From BP-191 sp035940575 (GTDB lineage: Bacteria; Actinomycetota; Actinomycetes; BP-191), in assembly GCA_035940575.1 (NCBI GenBank), contig DASZER010000009.1:1-22809 (forward strand): DNA of 22,809 bases, written 5' to 3'. Below the pieces are notes generated by a model. The model made no database searches. It was given only the letters and a program-made list of their open reading frames with translations, and was not told the DNA's origin. Shown piece by piece: positions 8,530 through 15,946 of the stretch. The translations under genes and the position numbers were made by a program. Each line of letters begins with the position of its first letter. Within the stretch, counting starts at the first letter, position 1.

Positions 8530-8975
8530 GTGAGCGCGTATACCTCGATCAGTGTCAATCGCGCTAGAGAAGGCCGCGACGAGCAAGGGCGCCGCCAAGG
8601 TGAACGAGGCACTCGACGTCCTCCGGTACGGCGCTGAGTGCGGCCTCGTCTCGCTCCCGTTGTCGGCGGTCCACTACATGGAGACGTACCAGCGCCCAAC
8701 CGGATGCCAATCGCTCGCTTCGGTCATGGCGGAACTGTCCCGCTTCCAGACGATCGCCAGCCCACCCGAAGTGCTACCAGCCGAACTTGGCGCGTCCCTA
8801 TACCGCCGCTACGGAAAGCCGACTGCGCCACGGGTCTTGAGGGTGTTCGGCCGGGGTGTCGATTTTGCGTTTCGGCGACGACTTCGGAACGTTCTGGCTA
8901 CGCGATGATGATCTCGGCCTGGCGCCAGGGCAACGCAGCCGGGTGCAACGGCTGGAAGAACGCCTCCCGCTATCA
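8530..8975 (+). pseudogene. Probable decayed ORF, function unknown
   Basis: Protein-like sequence is spread over three frames. A start-like VSAYTSISVNRA begins in the frame of GTG 8530. The main body, in the frame of 8552-8908, contains ALDVLRYGAECGLVSLPLSA, AVHYMETYQR and VMAELSRFQTIASPPEVLP. The third frame, after about 8870, gives GDDFGTFWLRDDDLGLAPGQ then RVQRLEERL. The body reads like a folded helical protein, while the ends only make sense with frameshifts near 8570 and 8870. The N-terminus faintly resembles a PIN-domain opening strand, but the acidic residue expected there is absent. It could instead be a short intact protein (8552-8908) with an odd C-terminus. The boundaries are approximate. 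Confidence 0.35.
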
Positions 8976-9112
8976 ACGTCGCATGCCAGTGGGGCACCTT
9001 GTCACGAGTCATGCTTGGTTGTAGCGTGCGCTGCTGCGGTTCTGACGGGGGTCCGCGGGCCTTCTCGTTGCGATCGCGCACGTCTCGTACTGGTCATCAA
9101 CGGGGAGAAGTT

Positions 9113-9559
9113 ATGAGTCGTCGCACGGTCACTCTCGTCGCCGCACCACTGGTCCTGCTGGGTCTGTTGCCAGGCTCCGCGCAAGCGGACAACTTCGTCG
9201 CCTTGGACGTCGTGAGCTCTCCGGCGCCCACCGGCCCCCGCGTCACAGCCGCATGCAAGATCGAAGCACCGATTCTGCAAGCGAACGGCATTCAATTCGC
9301 GATTTCCGGGACAGCGACCTCGTCCAACAGCAGCGTGACGCCGGTTGTGCTGGCGACGCACGTGCACTGCGTACTGCGCACGGCCTCCGGCTCATGGGGC
9401 GGCCCCTCCGGCGACGCGCCCGGCGCTGCGGCGGCTGCGGCTGGACTTTCGCAGACGGTGCCATTCGACCGGCTAGGCGGTGTGCGCGTCTGCGCCTACG
9501 GAGCCGCATTCTTCCAAGGAGCCACGACGGTGTCCTCGACGCCGTCTGCCGGTTGCTAG
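9113..9559 (+). CDS. Small secreted protein of unknown function
   Basis: 148 residues from ATG 9113, with GGGGAG about five bases upstream. The N-terminus is a clear Sec signal peptide: basic MSRR, hydrophobic core LVAAPLVLLGLL, and a cut site after AQA near residue 25. The mature part has four cysteines (in ACKIEA, VHCVLR, RVCAYG and the terminal Cys), so disulfides are likely outside the cell. No family is recognised. Its stop overlaps the ribosome binding site of the next secreted-protein gene, so the two form an operon. Third codon positions hold more A/T than in the housekeeping genes around it, suggesting recent acquisition. Confidence 0.75.
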   Translation: MSRRTVTLVAAPLVLLGLLPGSAQADNFVALDVVSSPAPTGPRVTAACKIEAPILQANGIQFAISGTATSSNSSVTPVVLATHVHCVLRTASGSWGGPSGDAPGAAAAAAGLSQTVPFDRLGGVRVCAYGAAFFQGATTVSSTPSAGC

Positions 9560-9568
9560 AGGGCAGTC

Positions 9569-10546
9569 GTGGCGCATCCGCACCGGCTTTGGAGACTCGT
9601 CCTCGCCGCGCTGTGCCTCAGCCCGCAGATCGCGACGGCGGCAACGCAGGGAAAACCCATACCCCTCGCCTCCACGGTTCTGCTGCGCGGAACGAGCTCC
9701 GCATCTGTTGATGTGTCCCTCGACCGGCCGGTGACGCTTAGTGGTGCTGATCTGTTCGATCCGGCGTCGAGCGTGTTCGACGCCGATCGCGTTGGTGCCG
9801 GATACGCGCTCGTGAGCCTTCGTTACGCGTACAACCCGCCGACGTTGGTCGGTGTCGTCACGCCACAGGCTGGGCGCGGCCGTCGGATTCAGCTCGCTTT
9901 CGGCGACGATCGTTCCGGGCGTGGTGTCCTCGAGTCGTTGCGTCTCCCCGCCGGGCCGTATCGGCTTTACCTGTTCACCCCGGGCGGCGCGACGACGGTC
10001 CGTTTCCGGCTACCAGGACTGGCTGGAGGAACGCGGACGGTGACGCCGGTGCGACGGGAGGCCATCAGGCTTCACCGAGCCGATGCGCCACCTCTGACAT
10101 TGTCGGGGTCGGTCCTCGCCGACGCCCGCGATCTCGAAGCGTCACAGACGCTCGCGATCGCCACTGTCGCGGCGCGGATCACCGCTCCGCGCGGCTATGA
10201 GTCGTACTGGTGCGCCGACGACGGGGGTGATCCTCCTGCGGGCCGCTATCTGCCGCACTGCATAGGCGCTGAAGCCGGAGCAGGCGTGGGGAATGCGCTT
10301 CCGGCGGTCAATTTCGAGTACTCCGGGCTGTCAGCGTTCATTGGCCTTCCGCGTGGACGGTGGGGGGTCAGCCGTTCCGTGGAGGCTGTCGGTCAGATCG
10401 CCGACCAGACGTCGTACTTCGTGTGGATCCCGATGCCGTTCGCGCGGCCCAATGGCGTGCCCGCGACGCTGACGACGTTGCCGACGTTCGACGTGAGGCG
10501 GCCACAGCTGTCGGCGCTGCCGGTGGAACGTTCCTCCGCCCCCTGA
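9569..10546 (+). CDS. Secreted protein of unknown function
   Basis: 325 residues from GTG 9569. AGAGGG straddles the previous stop as ribosome binding site, and the gap between the two genes is nine bases. A signal peptide (LWRLVLAALCLSPQIATA, cut near residue 24) is followed by a beta-rich mature region (SVDVSLDRPVTLSGADL; PAGPYRLYLFTPGG). Two cysteines lie in YWCADDGG and PHCIG. No catalytic motif is recognised. The layout suggests an extracellular or cell-surface protein that works with the Cys-bearing protein encoded just upstream. Codon third positions are less GC-biased than in the flanking housekeeping genes. The gene is followed by about 360 bases without a gene. Confidence 0.75.
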   Translation: MAHPHRLWRLVLAALCLSPQIATAATQGKPIPLASTVLLRGTSSASVDVSLDRPVTLSGADLFDPASSVFDADRVGAGYALVSLRYAYNPPTLVGVVTPQAGRGRRIQLAFGDDRSGRGVLESLRLPAGPYRLYLFTPGGATTVRFRLPGLAGGTRTVTPVRREAIRLHRADAPPLTLSGSVLADARDLEASQTLAIATVAARITAPRGYESYWCADDGGDPPAGRYLPHCIGAEAGAGVGNALPAVNFEYSGLSAFIGLPRGRWGVSRSVEAVGQIADQTSYFVWIPMPFARPNGVPATLTTLPTFDVRRPQLSALPVERSSAP

Positions 10547-10909
10547 CATCGCCACTGCACCAGGGTTGCCGACGCCCAGGTGGGCTGTAGCCGGTACGGC
10601 CGCCCCACTCGTGGCGAGGATGCGGTCGGGATGTCGGTAGGCGGGTAGTGGAGCGCGTCCTCGCGTGTGGCGTCAGCAGACGGGATGACGGCGTCGGCTT
10701 GGGGTTCGTGCGGCGGCTGTTCACGGCAGGGGCAGCTGCTCGACCGGCTGCACCTCCGCGAGGGAGGGCGCGCTCGGCGTCGCCTCCCGCCCTGGAAGCG
10801 CGGCGGGTACGTCGAGTGTCCGCAGACGCCTTGGCGGTGTCCGACGCGGGTCCCGCGCCGGGCAGAGCTAGCGGTTATCGTGCTGGTCCCCTACGAAGAG
10901 GAGCCGTTC
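10547..10909. other. Gap upstream of the peptide operon
   Basis: About 360 bases without a supported gene. It holds the probable promoter and ribosome binding site of the first peptide gene at its right end. The rest has no hairpin, repeat or ORF I can defend. Confidence 0.5.
10876..10903 (+). promoter_or_regulatory. Promoter -10 box and ribosome binding site of peptide operon
   Basis: TATCGT (10876-10881) fits a TANNNT -10 box. About 14 bases further on, GAAGAGGAG (10895-10903) is a strong Shine-Dalgarno sequence six bases before GTG 10910. This decides the start of the first peptide against in-frame extensions upstream. No clear -35 box is visible. Confidence 0.4.
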
Positions 10910-11089
10910 GTGAACCGCACGCTCTCCCTCAAGCGCGAGGAGCTCGCGGCGCTGTCGGCCGACGACCTGCTCACGGTCGCCGGCGCCGCACTGCCCACGT
11001 CGCCGCTCGGCTACTGCCTCAACTCCCAGGTCGTCTGCTACACCGAGGCGGCCGGCCCGTCGCGCTGCCTGTGCCCGACGGAGGTCTGA
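10910..11089 (+). CDS. RiPP-like precursor peptide 1 (leader + 4-Cys core)
   Basis: 59 residues from GTG 10910 with a strong ribosome binding site. The leader reads LSLKREELAALSADDLL then TVAGA, matching the pattern shared by the five peptides of this window (L-x-L-x-x-E-x-L, then DD-x-L, then a Gly-Gly/Gly-Ala end near residue 26). The core of about 33 residues has Ser/Thr and four cysteines (GYCLNS, VVCYTE, SRCLCPTEV). Leaders of this type are known from class I lanthipeptide precursors, where the leader recruits a dehydratase and is removed after GG/GA. No such enzyme is in the window, so the modification is unproven and disulfides are an alternative. The stop overlaps the ATG of peptide 2 (TGATG). 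Confidence 0.75.
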   Translation: MNRTLSLKREELAALSADDLLTVAGAALPTSPLGYCLNSQVVCYTEAAGPSRCLCPTEV

Positions 11090-11262
11090 TGCGCCGCCGC
11101 GTGCTCGCGCTGCGGCGCGAGGTGCTCGACGAGATCACAACCGACGAGCTCGGCTCGGTCGTCGCCGGCGCGTTGCCGAGCGGCCTCACCTGCCCGGCGC
11201 TCGGCTGCGTCAGCGGCGGTGTCTGCACTCTGACGGCGCAGCCGCGCTGCGGCACCCCCTGA
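11089..11262 (+). CDS. RiPP-like precursor peptide 2 (leader + 4-Cys core)
   Basis: 57 residues. ATG 11089 overlaps the stop of peptide 1 and GGAGG precedes it, so the two are translationally coupled. The leader ALRREVLDEITTDELG then SVVAGA fits the shared pattern with one extra residue at the N-terminus. The core has four cysteines (LTCPAL, GCVSGG, VCTLTA, PRCGTP) plus several Ser/Thr, with spacing C-x4-C-x5-C-x7-C. The core differs completely in sequence from that of peptide 1 apart from an Arg-Cys close to the C-terminus, which is the usual look of paralogous precursors with variable products. It is probably transcribed from the promoter near 10876. Confidence 0.75.
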   Translation: MRRRVLALRREVLDEITTDELGSVVAGALPSGLTCPALGCVSGGVCTLTAQPRCGTP

Positions 11263-11291
11263 GCACCATCCCCTGAAAGGAAGCCCCTCAC

Positions 11292-11492
11292 ATGAAGCGC
11301 ACCCTCACCCTCCGCCGCGAGACGCTCACCGAGCTCGGCACCGACCTGCTCGCCGTCGTCGGCGGCAACACCGGCGGCCCGCAGCCGACGCCTCCGGTGT
11401 ACGCCCCCCGCACCCTCGTGCTCGAGGAGTGCTTCGCGATCAGCGTCTACCTCAACTGCGGCGACATCACGGCGTCACCGCGCTGCGCCTGA
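11292..11492 (+). CDS. RiPP-like precursor peptide 3 (leader + 3-Cys core)
   Basis: 66 residues from ATG 11292 with GAAAGGAAG about ten bases upstream. The gene lies 29 bases after peptide 2, so it is probably in the same operon. The leader KRTLTLRRETLTELGTDLL then AVVGG is the clearest example of the shared leader and ends in Gly-Gly at residues 24-25. The core begins with a Gly/Pro-rich stretch (NTGGPQPTPPVY), unlike the other four. It then has three cysteines (EECFAI, LNCGDI, PRCA) and ends in Arg-Cys-Ala. It is followed by a perfect 8-bp hairpin that closes the operon. Function unknown beyond precursor-like architecture. Confidence 0.78.
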   Translation: MKRTLTLRRETLTELGTDLLAVVGGNTGGPQPTPPVYAPRTLVLEECFAISVYLNCGDITASPRCA

Positions 11493-11504
11493 CGTACAGC
11501 GCAA

Positions 11505-11523
11505 CCGCCGGGAGCCCCGGCGG
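11505..11523. terminator. Bidirectional hairpin between convergent genes
   Basis: CCGCCGGG (11505-11512) pairs perfectly with CCCGGCGG (11516-11523) around a three-base loop. It sits between the stop of peptide 3 and the stop of the convergent DUF899 gene, so it can serve both. No U-tract is visible. Confidence 0.6.
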
Positions 11524-12335
11524 TCAGTGGTGGTGGCCGCCCCGGCCGAGCGTCTCCACGGGCGTCGCGCCGGGGCGCGTCCACTGCGGCACGGGCCGGC
11601 TGGTCGGCCCCCAGATCGCGTTGCCGTCCGCGTCGGCGCGCCAGTACCAGCACGCCTGGCCGCTCCGCGCGGGGTGCCCCTCGCCCACGTGCCCGACGAC
11701 CGGCCAGCCCTCGGGCCTGTCCTCCCACGCCTCGCCGCGCCCGTACGGCGTCATGTCGAGCAGCGCGAACGACGGGGCGGTGACCTCGTTGCCGCGGCCC
11801 GTCGTGGCGTAGGTGAGGAACGCGCGGTCGCCGTCGCGCAGGAAGCACGTGATCGACCCCATGTCGTCGCCGACCGGCGCGGGCACGTCGCGCACGGAGT
11901 ACCACGGCTGGGTGTAGCCCATGAACTCGACGTACGGCGCCACCTCGTCCCACGCGCCCGTGGTCAGGATCGCGAACGACACGCCGCGCGCGTTGAGGTA
12001 GACGGCGTCCCTGAGGTGCCACGCCGTGACGGTGCAGCCTCGCACTGCCCCTGGTGCGGCGCACCATCGTACCACATGTGCTTGTAGACGACGAGCTCGT
12101 CGCAGCCCTGGAACAGGTCGAGGAACGGCACAGGCCCGTCCGCCCCGACGACCTCGACGGCCGGGTCGAACTCCACCATCGGCAGCCGCCGTCGGGCAGC
12201 CGCGATGGCGTCGCCGGCGCGGGTGTGGGCCTTCTCGCGGACCAGCAGCTCGTCGCGCGCGGCCTGCCAGGTCGCGAGGTCGACGACGGGCGGGCGCCCG
12301 GGGAGCGCGGTCGCCGGGTCGCTCGGGGTCGTCAT
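11524..12335 (-). pseudogene. DUF899 thioredoxin-like protein, frameshifted
   Basis: ATG 12335 has GGAGG just upstream. The first part contains VDLATWQAARDELLVREKAH and DLFQGCDELVVYKHMWYDG. It then runs into HQGQCE, where the frame breaks; the second part resumes as GCTVTAWHLRDAVYLNARGV and continues through FMGYTQPWYSVRD to a His-rich end (GRGGHHH). Adding one base near 12038-12040 (a CC that should be CCC) restores a 270-residue reading frame, the usual size for DUF899, and rebuilds a CEGC (CxxC) motif. The family has a thioredoxin-like fold; its reaction is not settled. The break is either a real mutation or a sequencing error. It lies between peptide genes 3 and 4, converging on the former. 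Confidence 0.85.
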
Positions 12336-12409
12336 GGGTCCTCCGTGGGGTCGTACGGCACGGTCGTCATGACAGACGTGCGCCCGGCGCCGAACTCATC
12401 GCCCGGGGG

Positions 12410-12595
12410 CTAGCCGATGGTGTCGATGCACCTGTTCGTGCCGACGCAGATGTTCGACACGCACGGGTCGACGATCGACAGCGAGCACAGCGGGTTGCCG
12501 GTGTAGCGCTCGAACGCGCCGCCGCCCGCGAGCTCCAGCTCGTCGTTCGTGAGCTCGACGAGGTGCTCGGTCCGCAGGACGAGGTGCTTCTTCAC
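12410..12595 (-). CDS. RiPP-like precursor peptide 4 (leader + 4-Cys core)
   Basis: 61 residues from GTG 12595 with AGGAG upstream on the reverse strand. The leader KKHLVLRTEHLVELTNDELE then LAGGG fits the shared pattern well (ELTNDEL here, ELTSDEL in peptide 5). The core of about 35 residues starts AFERYTGNP and carries four cysteines (PLCSLS, DPCVSN, NICVGT, NRCIDT) with spacing C-x7-C-x4-C-x5-C, plus many Ser/Thr. The core is otherwise unrelated to the other peptides except for Arg-Cys near the end. The gene is divergent from the STAND NTPase (165 bases between starts) and lies in the same orientation as the DUF899 gene just downstream. Confidence 0.78.
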   Translation of the reverse strand: MKKHLVLRTEHLVELTNDELELAGGGAFERYTGNPLCSLSIVDPCVSNICVGTNRCIDTIG

Positions 12596-12729
12596 GAGGG
12601 CTCCTGGGTGGGGAGGGGTAACGGGTGGTGCGCTGGTTCGTCGCGGAACGCGTGCTCACCTGCGACCGCACGCAGATCCCGTCGCCCGAGCGGCCACCGG
12701 AGCCGCGGCCGCCTGTCACAGCAGCCGCC

Positions 12730-12755
12730 TAGGCTCGGAGCCGAGCACTGGGAGG
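12730..12755 (+). promoter_or_regulatory. Possible -10 box and ribosome binding site of the STAND gene
   Basis: TAGGCT (12730-12735) is a TANNNT box, and GGGAGG (12750-12755) lies five bases before GTG 12761. Together they support this start against the longer open frame upstream, which has no family-like sequence. A divergent promoter for peptide 4 must lie in the same 165-base gap but was not located. Confidence 0.4.
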
Positions 12756-12760
12756 CGCGC

Positions 12761-15700
12761 GTGCTGTTCGAGAAGACGGTGCCCCGCTACGTCGTCGACT
12801 TCGGCAAGGAGCCGGCGGTCGACGACGACGGGTTCCGCCGCAACGCGGCGTGGTGGAACCCGCCCACGCAGCGGCCGCTCGCGGACGCCGGCGCGGGGTC
12901 CGTCGCGGTGCTCGGGGAGCCGGGCATCGGCAAGACCACCGCGATCGCGCAGCTCGTACGCGACGCGTCGGACGTGAACGTCGTCCGGCTGGACGAGGTC
13001 ACCGACGTGCTCGTGCTCGATCACCTCCTCGCGCCGACCCTCGCCTCCACCGGCGCCGAGGACCGGACGCTCGTGCTCGACGGCGTCGACGAGTGCCCGC
13101 TCCCGACGAAGACGCTCGTACGCCGGCTGGACGCGGCGCTGCGGTCGGTACCGGGTACGCGGGTCGTCGTCGGCTGCCGTACGGCCGACTGGCCCGAGAC
13201 CCTCGGCGCGTCGCTGGGGGCGGCGGTCGGCGGTCTGGCCGTCGTGGAGCTGTTGCCGCTGTCGCGTGAGGACGTGGTCGAGCTCGCCGCGAGCAGAGGC
13301 GTGGACGGCGAGGCCTTCGTCGAGGCGGTCGTGGCCGCGTCCGCCGTGCCCTTGGCGACGCTTCCGCTGACACTCGACCTGCTGTTGACGCTCTACGCCG
13401 CCGACGGCGCGCTGCCCGCAGCGGCGGGCCCGTTGTACGAGCGCGGCCTGCTGCTGCTCGCCGCCGATCCCGACCCCGACCGGGCGAAGAAGCCGACCGG
13501 CACGGACGCGCAGCGTCTCGCCGTGGCGCAGCGCCTCGCCGCCCATCTCATGCTCTGCGGACGCAGTGCCGTGACCACTGCCACCTCGCCGGCCGACACC
13601 GACCTCCCGCGAGGTATGTGTGCGGGCGGGACCGAGCCGTTGCCGATGGGTGAGTTCGAGGTGACGGCGGACCTCGTGGACGGAGCGCTGGCGACCGCGT
13701 TGTTCTCGGGCCGGGGACCCGGGCGGCTCGCGGTGGTGCACGCCAGCTTCGCCGCGTACCTGACGGCGCGGTACCTCGTCACCCACACGCTTCCGGAGCA
13801 CCAGCTCCGCGCGCTGCTGACGCGCACCAGCAGTCTCGGCCGCACGAGCGTTCCGACGCGGCTGCGTGAGGTCGCGGGGTGGCTCGTGGCGCTGGACCCG
13901 CAGCGGCACGGGTGGCTGGTGGACACCGACCCCGCGAGCCTGGTGGCGCACGGTGCGCTGGTGTCCGATGCGGCGACCAGCGCACGACTCGTCTCGTACG
14001 CGCTCGACGCGGCGGAGCGCGACGTCACGCTCGCCCGGCCACGGTGGAGGCTCCGGCACCCCGGGCTCGGCGCGCAGCTTCGTCCGGCGCTCGCGAGGGC
14101 GGTGGACGGCGGCGCCGGCGAGCACTTCGGCAACCCGGTCGCCCGCCGGGCGCGCGCGGCGCTGCAGATCGCGCGCCTCGCGCGGGAGCTCGACCTCGTG
14201 CCCGACGTGGCTCGTCTGGTAGAGGCGCGCGGCCTCAACCCCTACCTTCGTGCCAGCGCGGCGCGTTGCCTCGCCGACCTCGATCGCGACCGGGCGGTCC
14301 AGGCGCTTCGGCGCGTCCTCGACGAGGTCGTGGAGCACCCGGAGCACGATCCGGACGACGAGCTGCGGGCGCTCGCGTTGCGGACGTGCTGGCCGTCGGC
14401 GCTGACGGTCGAGGACCTCGTCCGCGCGCTGGCGAGGCCGCAGAAGGCTGACCTGATCGGCGACTACTACCTGTTCCTCGAACGGCTTCCCGACGAGCTG
14501 TCGGAAGGCGACCTGGAGCGCCTGATCCGGCTGGTCGCCACACCGCCGGGCGCTGCCGGCGAGGCGCCGGACGAGGTGCCCGACGAGGACTGGGTGGACG
14601 AGGACGAGGACGATCCCGAGCCCGCGGACGTCAACGCCCTCCTGCTCATGGGCACGCGTCGCGGTGCGGCGCTGACGGCGCGGGTGGTGCAGCGCGCGCT
14701 GCGGAGCCCGTGCCTGCCCCGCGTCCTGGACGAGGTGGCGTGGCTCGTGACGTCGCTGCTCACGCGGCACCGTCCGTTGTCGCTGCCGCTGCGCTTCGGC
14801 GGTCCCGGGCTCGGTGAGGACGGCGCGACCGAGCTGCGGCGTGCGCTCGTGCTGGCCGCGTTGAAGCAGCTCGAACCCGTCCGCGCGTTCTACCTCGCGC
14901 GGTACCAGGCCGCCGCGGGGGGAGGCGCCGCGCCCGGCACGTTCACGACGCTCGTGCGGGAGGAGGACCTGGAGTGGCTGTTCGGCCTCGGAGGCAGTGA
15001 GCTCCACGAGCACGCGGTGGTGCTGGTGCGGGCGACGTTCCGCCCGTTCGACCGCGCGCACCAGGAGTGCGCCTGGCGTCACCGTGGCGAGCCGATCTTC
15101 GACAGCGCCGTAGCGCACTGGTTCGAGGGCGTCCGCGTCGACAGCGAGGCGGCGGCGCGCATGCGCGAGGAGTGGCAGGACGCGAAGGACGAGACGGGGT
15201 GGGAGGGGGCGGACGAACATCGGGCGCTGCTCGAGGCGGCCTGGGCGCGGTGTCGAGCAGGCGACGCGTCCGCGCTGTACGAGGTGTGGGCGAGGCTGCG
15301 CGTCGATCCGAAGGACGGCGACGAGACACCCCTCGAGTACGAGTTCACGAGGCTCCCTGGCTTCGACCTGCTCGCCCCCGACCCGGCGGAGCTCGCCGCG
15401 GCCGCACAGGCCTACCTCGACGTGACGGACCCGACGGCGTGGGGGTGGCTCGACACGCCCGCGTCGTTCTCGTCCGGCGTCGTCGCGGGCTACGCCGCGC
15501 TGGCGTACCTCGCTAGGCAGCCGCAGGCCGCGGCCCTGCTCGACGCGCTGTCGGACGACGTGTGGCGCCGGTGGGTCGCCGCCGTCGTGCGCTACCGCTC
15601 CGGCGAGTCGGCCACGACGTGCGTGACGTTCTCCTCGACGTGGCGTCCGCGCGTGTCCCCGACGCGTTCGCCGAGGCGTGCGTGCGGCTCGTGGAGGTGC

Positions 15701-15946
15701 GGGTGGGATCGGGCTGGTCCCTCTCCGCGATCGAGGAGCGTGCGGTGCTGGACGGCGACCGCCGCCGGCGGCTCCACGACCTCCTCCCGGCGTTGTTCGA
15801 GACGATCGACGAGGCCGCGGCGGCCGTCGACGCCGCGGGCTCGCCGTCCGACGCGAACGCCGCCCTGGGCCGCCGCGAGATCGCGCGCAACAACGCGTTC
15901 GTCATCGCGACGCACCTGGCGGCAGGCGGCGACGAACCGACGCTGA
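12761..15946 (+). CDS. STAND/NACHT-like NTPase, N-terminal part of a frameshifted gene
   Basis: Reading from GTG 12761. A short N-terminus without an effector domain (FEKTVPRYVVDFGKEP) leads straight into a P-loop NTPase: Walker A GEPGIGKT (52-59, Lys58), Walker B TLVLDGVDE (Asp107, Asp110, Glu111), and a sensor-like VVVGCRTADW, the arrangement typical of NACHT/STAND NTPases. A winged-helix-like region and a long helical repeat-like region follow, with an acidic patch (EDWVDEDEDDPEPAD) near residue 610. True coding sequence in this frame stops near 15612 (RYRSGESA); the remaining residues to the stop at 15946 are an Arg/Ser-rich artefact. Restoring one C near 15612 joins it to the next entry as one protein of about 1439 residues. 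Known bacterial relatives are antiphage sensors; what this one senses is unknown. Confidence 0.82.
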   Translation: MLFEKTVPRYVVDFGKEPAVDDDGFRRNAAWWNPPTQRPLADAGAGSVAVLGEPGIGKTTAIAQLVRDASDVNVVRLDEVTDVLVLDHLLAPTLASTGAEDRTLVLDGVDECPLPTKTLVRRLDAALRSVPGTRVVVGCRTADWPETLGASLGAAVGGLAVVELLPLSREDVVELAASRGVDGEAFVEAVVAASAVPLATLPLTLDLLLTLYAADGALPAAAGPLYERGLLLLAADPDPDRAKKPTGTDAQRLAVAQRLAAHLMLCGRSAVTTATSPADTDLPRGMCAGGTEPLPMGEFEVTADLVDGALATALFSGRGPGRLAVVHASFAAYLTARYLVTHTLPEHQLRALLTRTSSLGRTSVPTRLREVAGWLVALDPQRHGWLVDTDPASLVAHGALVSDAATSARLVSYALDAAERDVTLARPRWRLRHPGLGAQLRPALARAVDGGAGEHFGNPVARRARAALQIARLARELDLVPDVARLVEARGLNPYLRASAARCLADLDRDRAVQALRRVLDEVVEHPEHDPDDELRALALRTCWPSALTVEDLVRALARPQKADLIGDYYLFLERLPDELSEGDLERLIRLVATPPGAAGEAPDEVPDEDWVDEDEDDPEPADVNALLLMGTRRGAALTARVVQRALRSPCLPRVLDEVAWLVTSLLTRHRPLSLPLRFGGPGLGEDGATELRRALVLAALKQLEPVRAFYLARYQAAAGGGAAPGTFTTLVREEDLEWLFGLGGSELHEHAVVLVRATFRPFDRAHQECAWRHRGEPIFDSAVAHWFEGVRVDSEAAARMREEWQDAKDETGWEGADEHRALLEAAWARCRAGDASALYEVWARLRVDPKDGDETPLEYEFTRLPGFDLLAPDPAELAAAAQAYLDVTDPTAWGWLDTPASFSSGVVAGYAALAYLARQPQAAALLDALSDDVWRRWVAAVVRYRSGESATTCVTFSSTWRPRVSPTRSPRRACGSWRCGWDRAGPSPRSRSVRCWTATAAGGSTTSSRRCSRRSTRPRRPSTPRARRPTRTPPWAAARSRATTRSSSRRTWRQAATNRR

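Noticed and set aside
8230..8598. Reverse-strand ORF ending beside the tRNA, where integrase C-termini are often found
   Set aside because: No tyrosine-recombinase R...HxxR...Y motif or serine-recombinase catalytic region can be read, and the composition resembles a shadow frame.
12628..12732. 34-codon ORF starting GTG after GGGGAGGGG, just upstream of the STAND gene
   Set aside because: It has a plausible ribosome binding site and G/C third positions, but a Pro/Arg-rich end, no leader pattern and no support beyond that.
12026..12760. Upstream extension of the STAND frame
   Set aside because: The extension is Arg-rich and runs antisense through the DUF899 gene and peptide 4. GTG 12761 has a good ribosome binding site and begins the family-like sequence.
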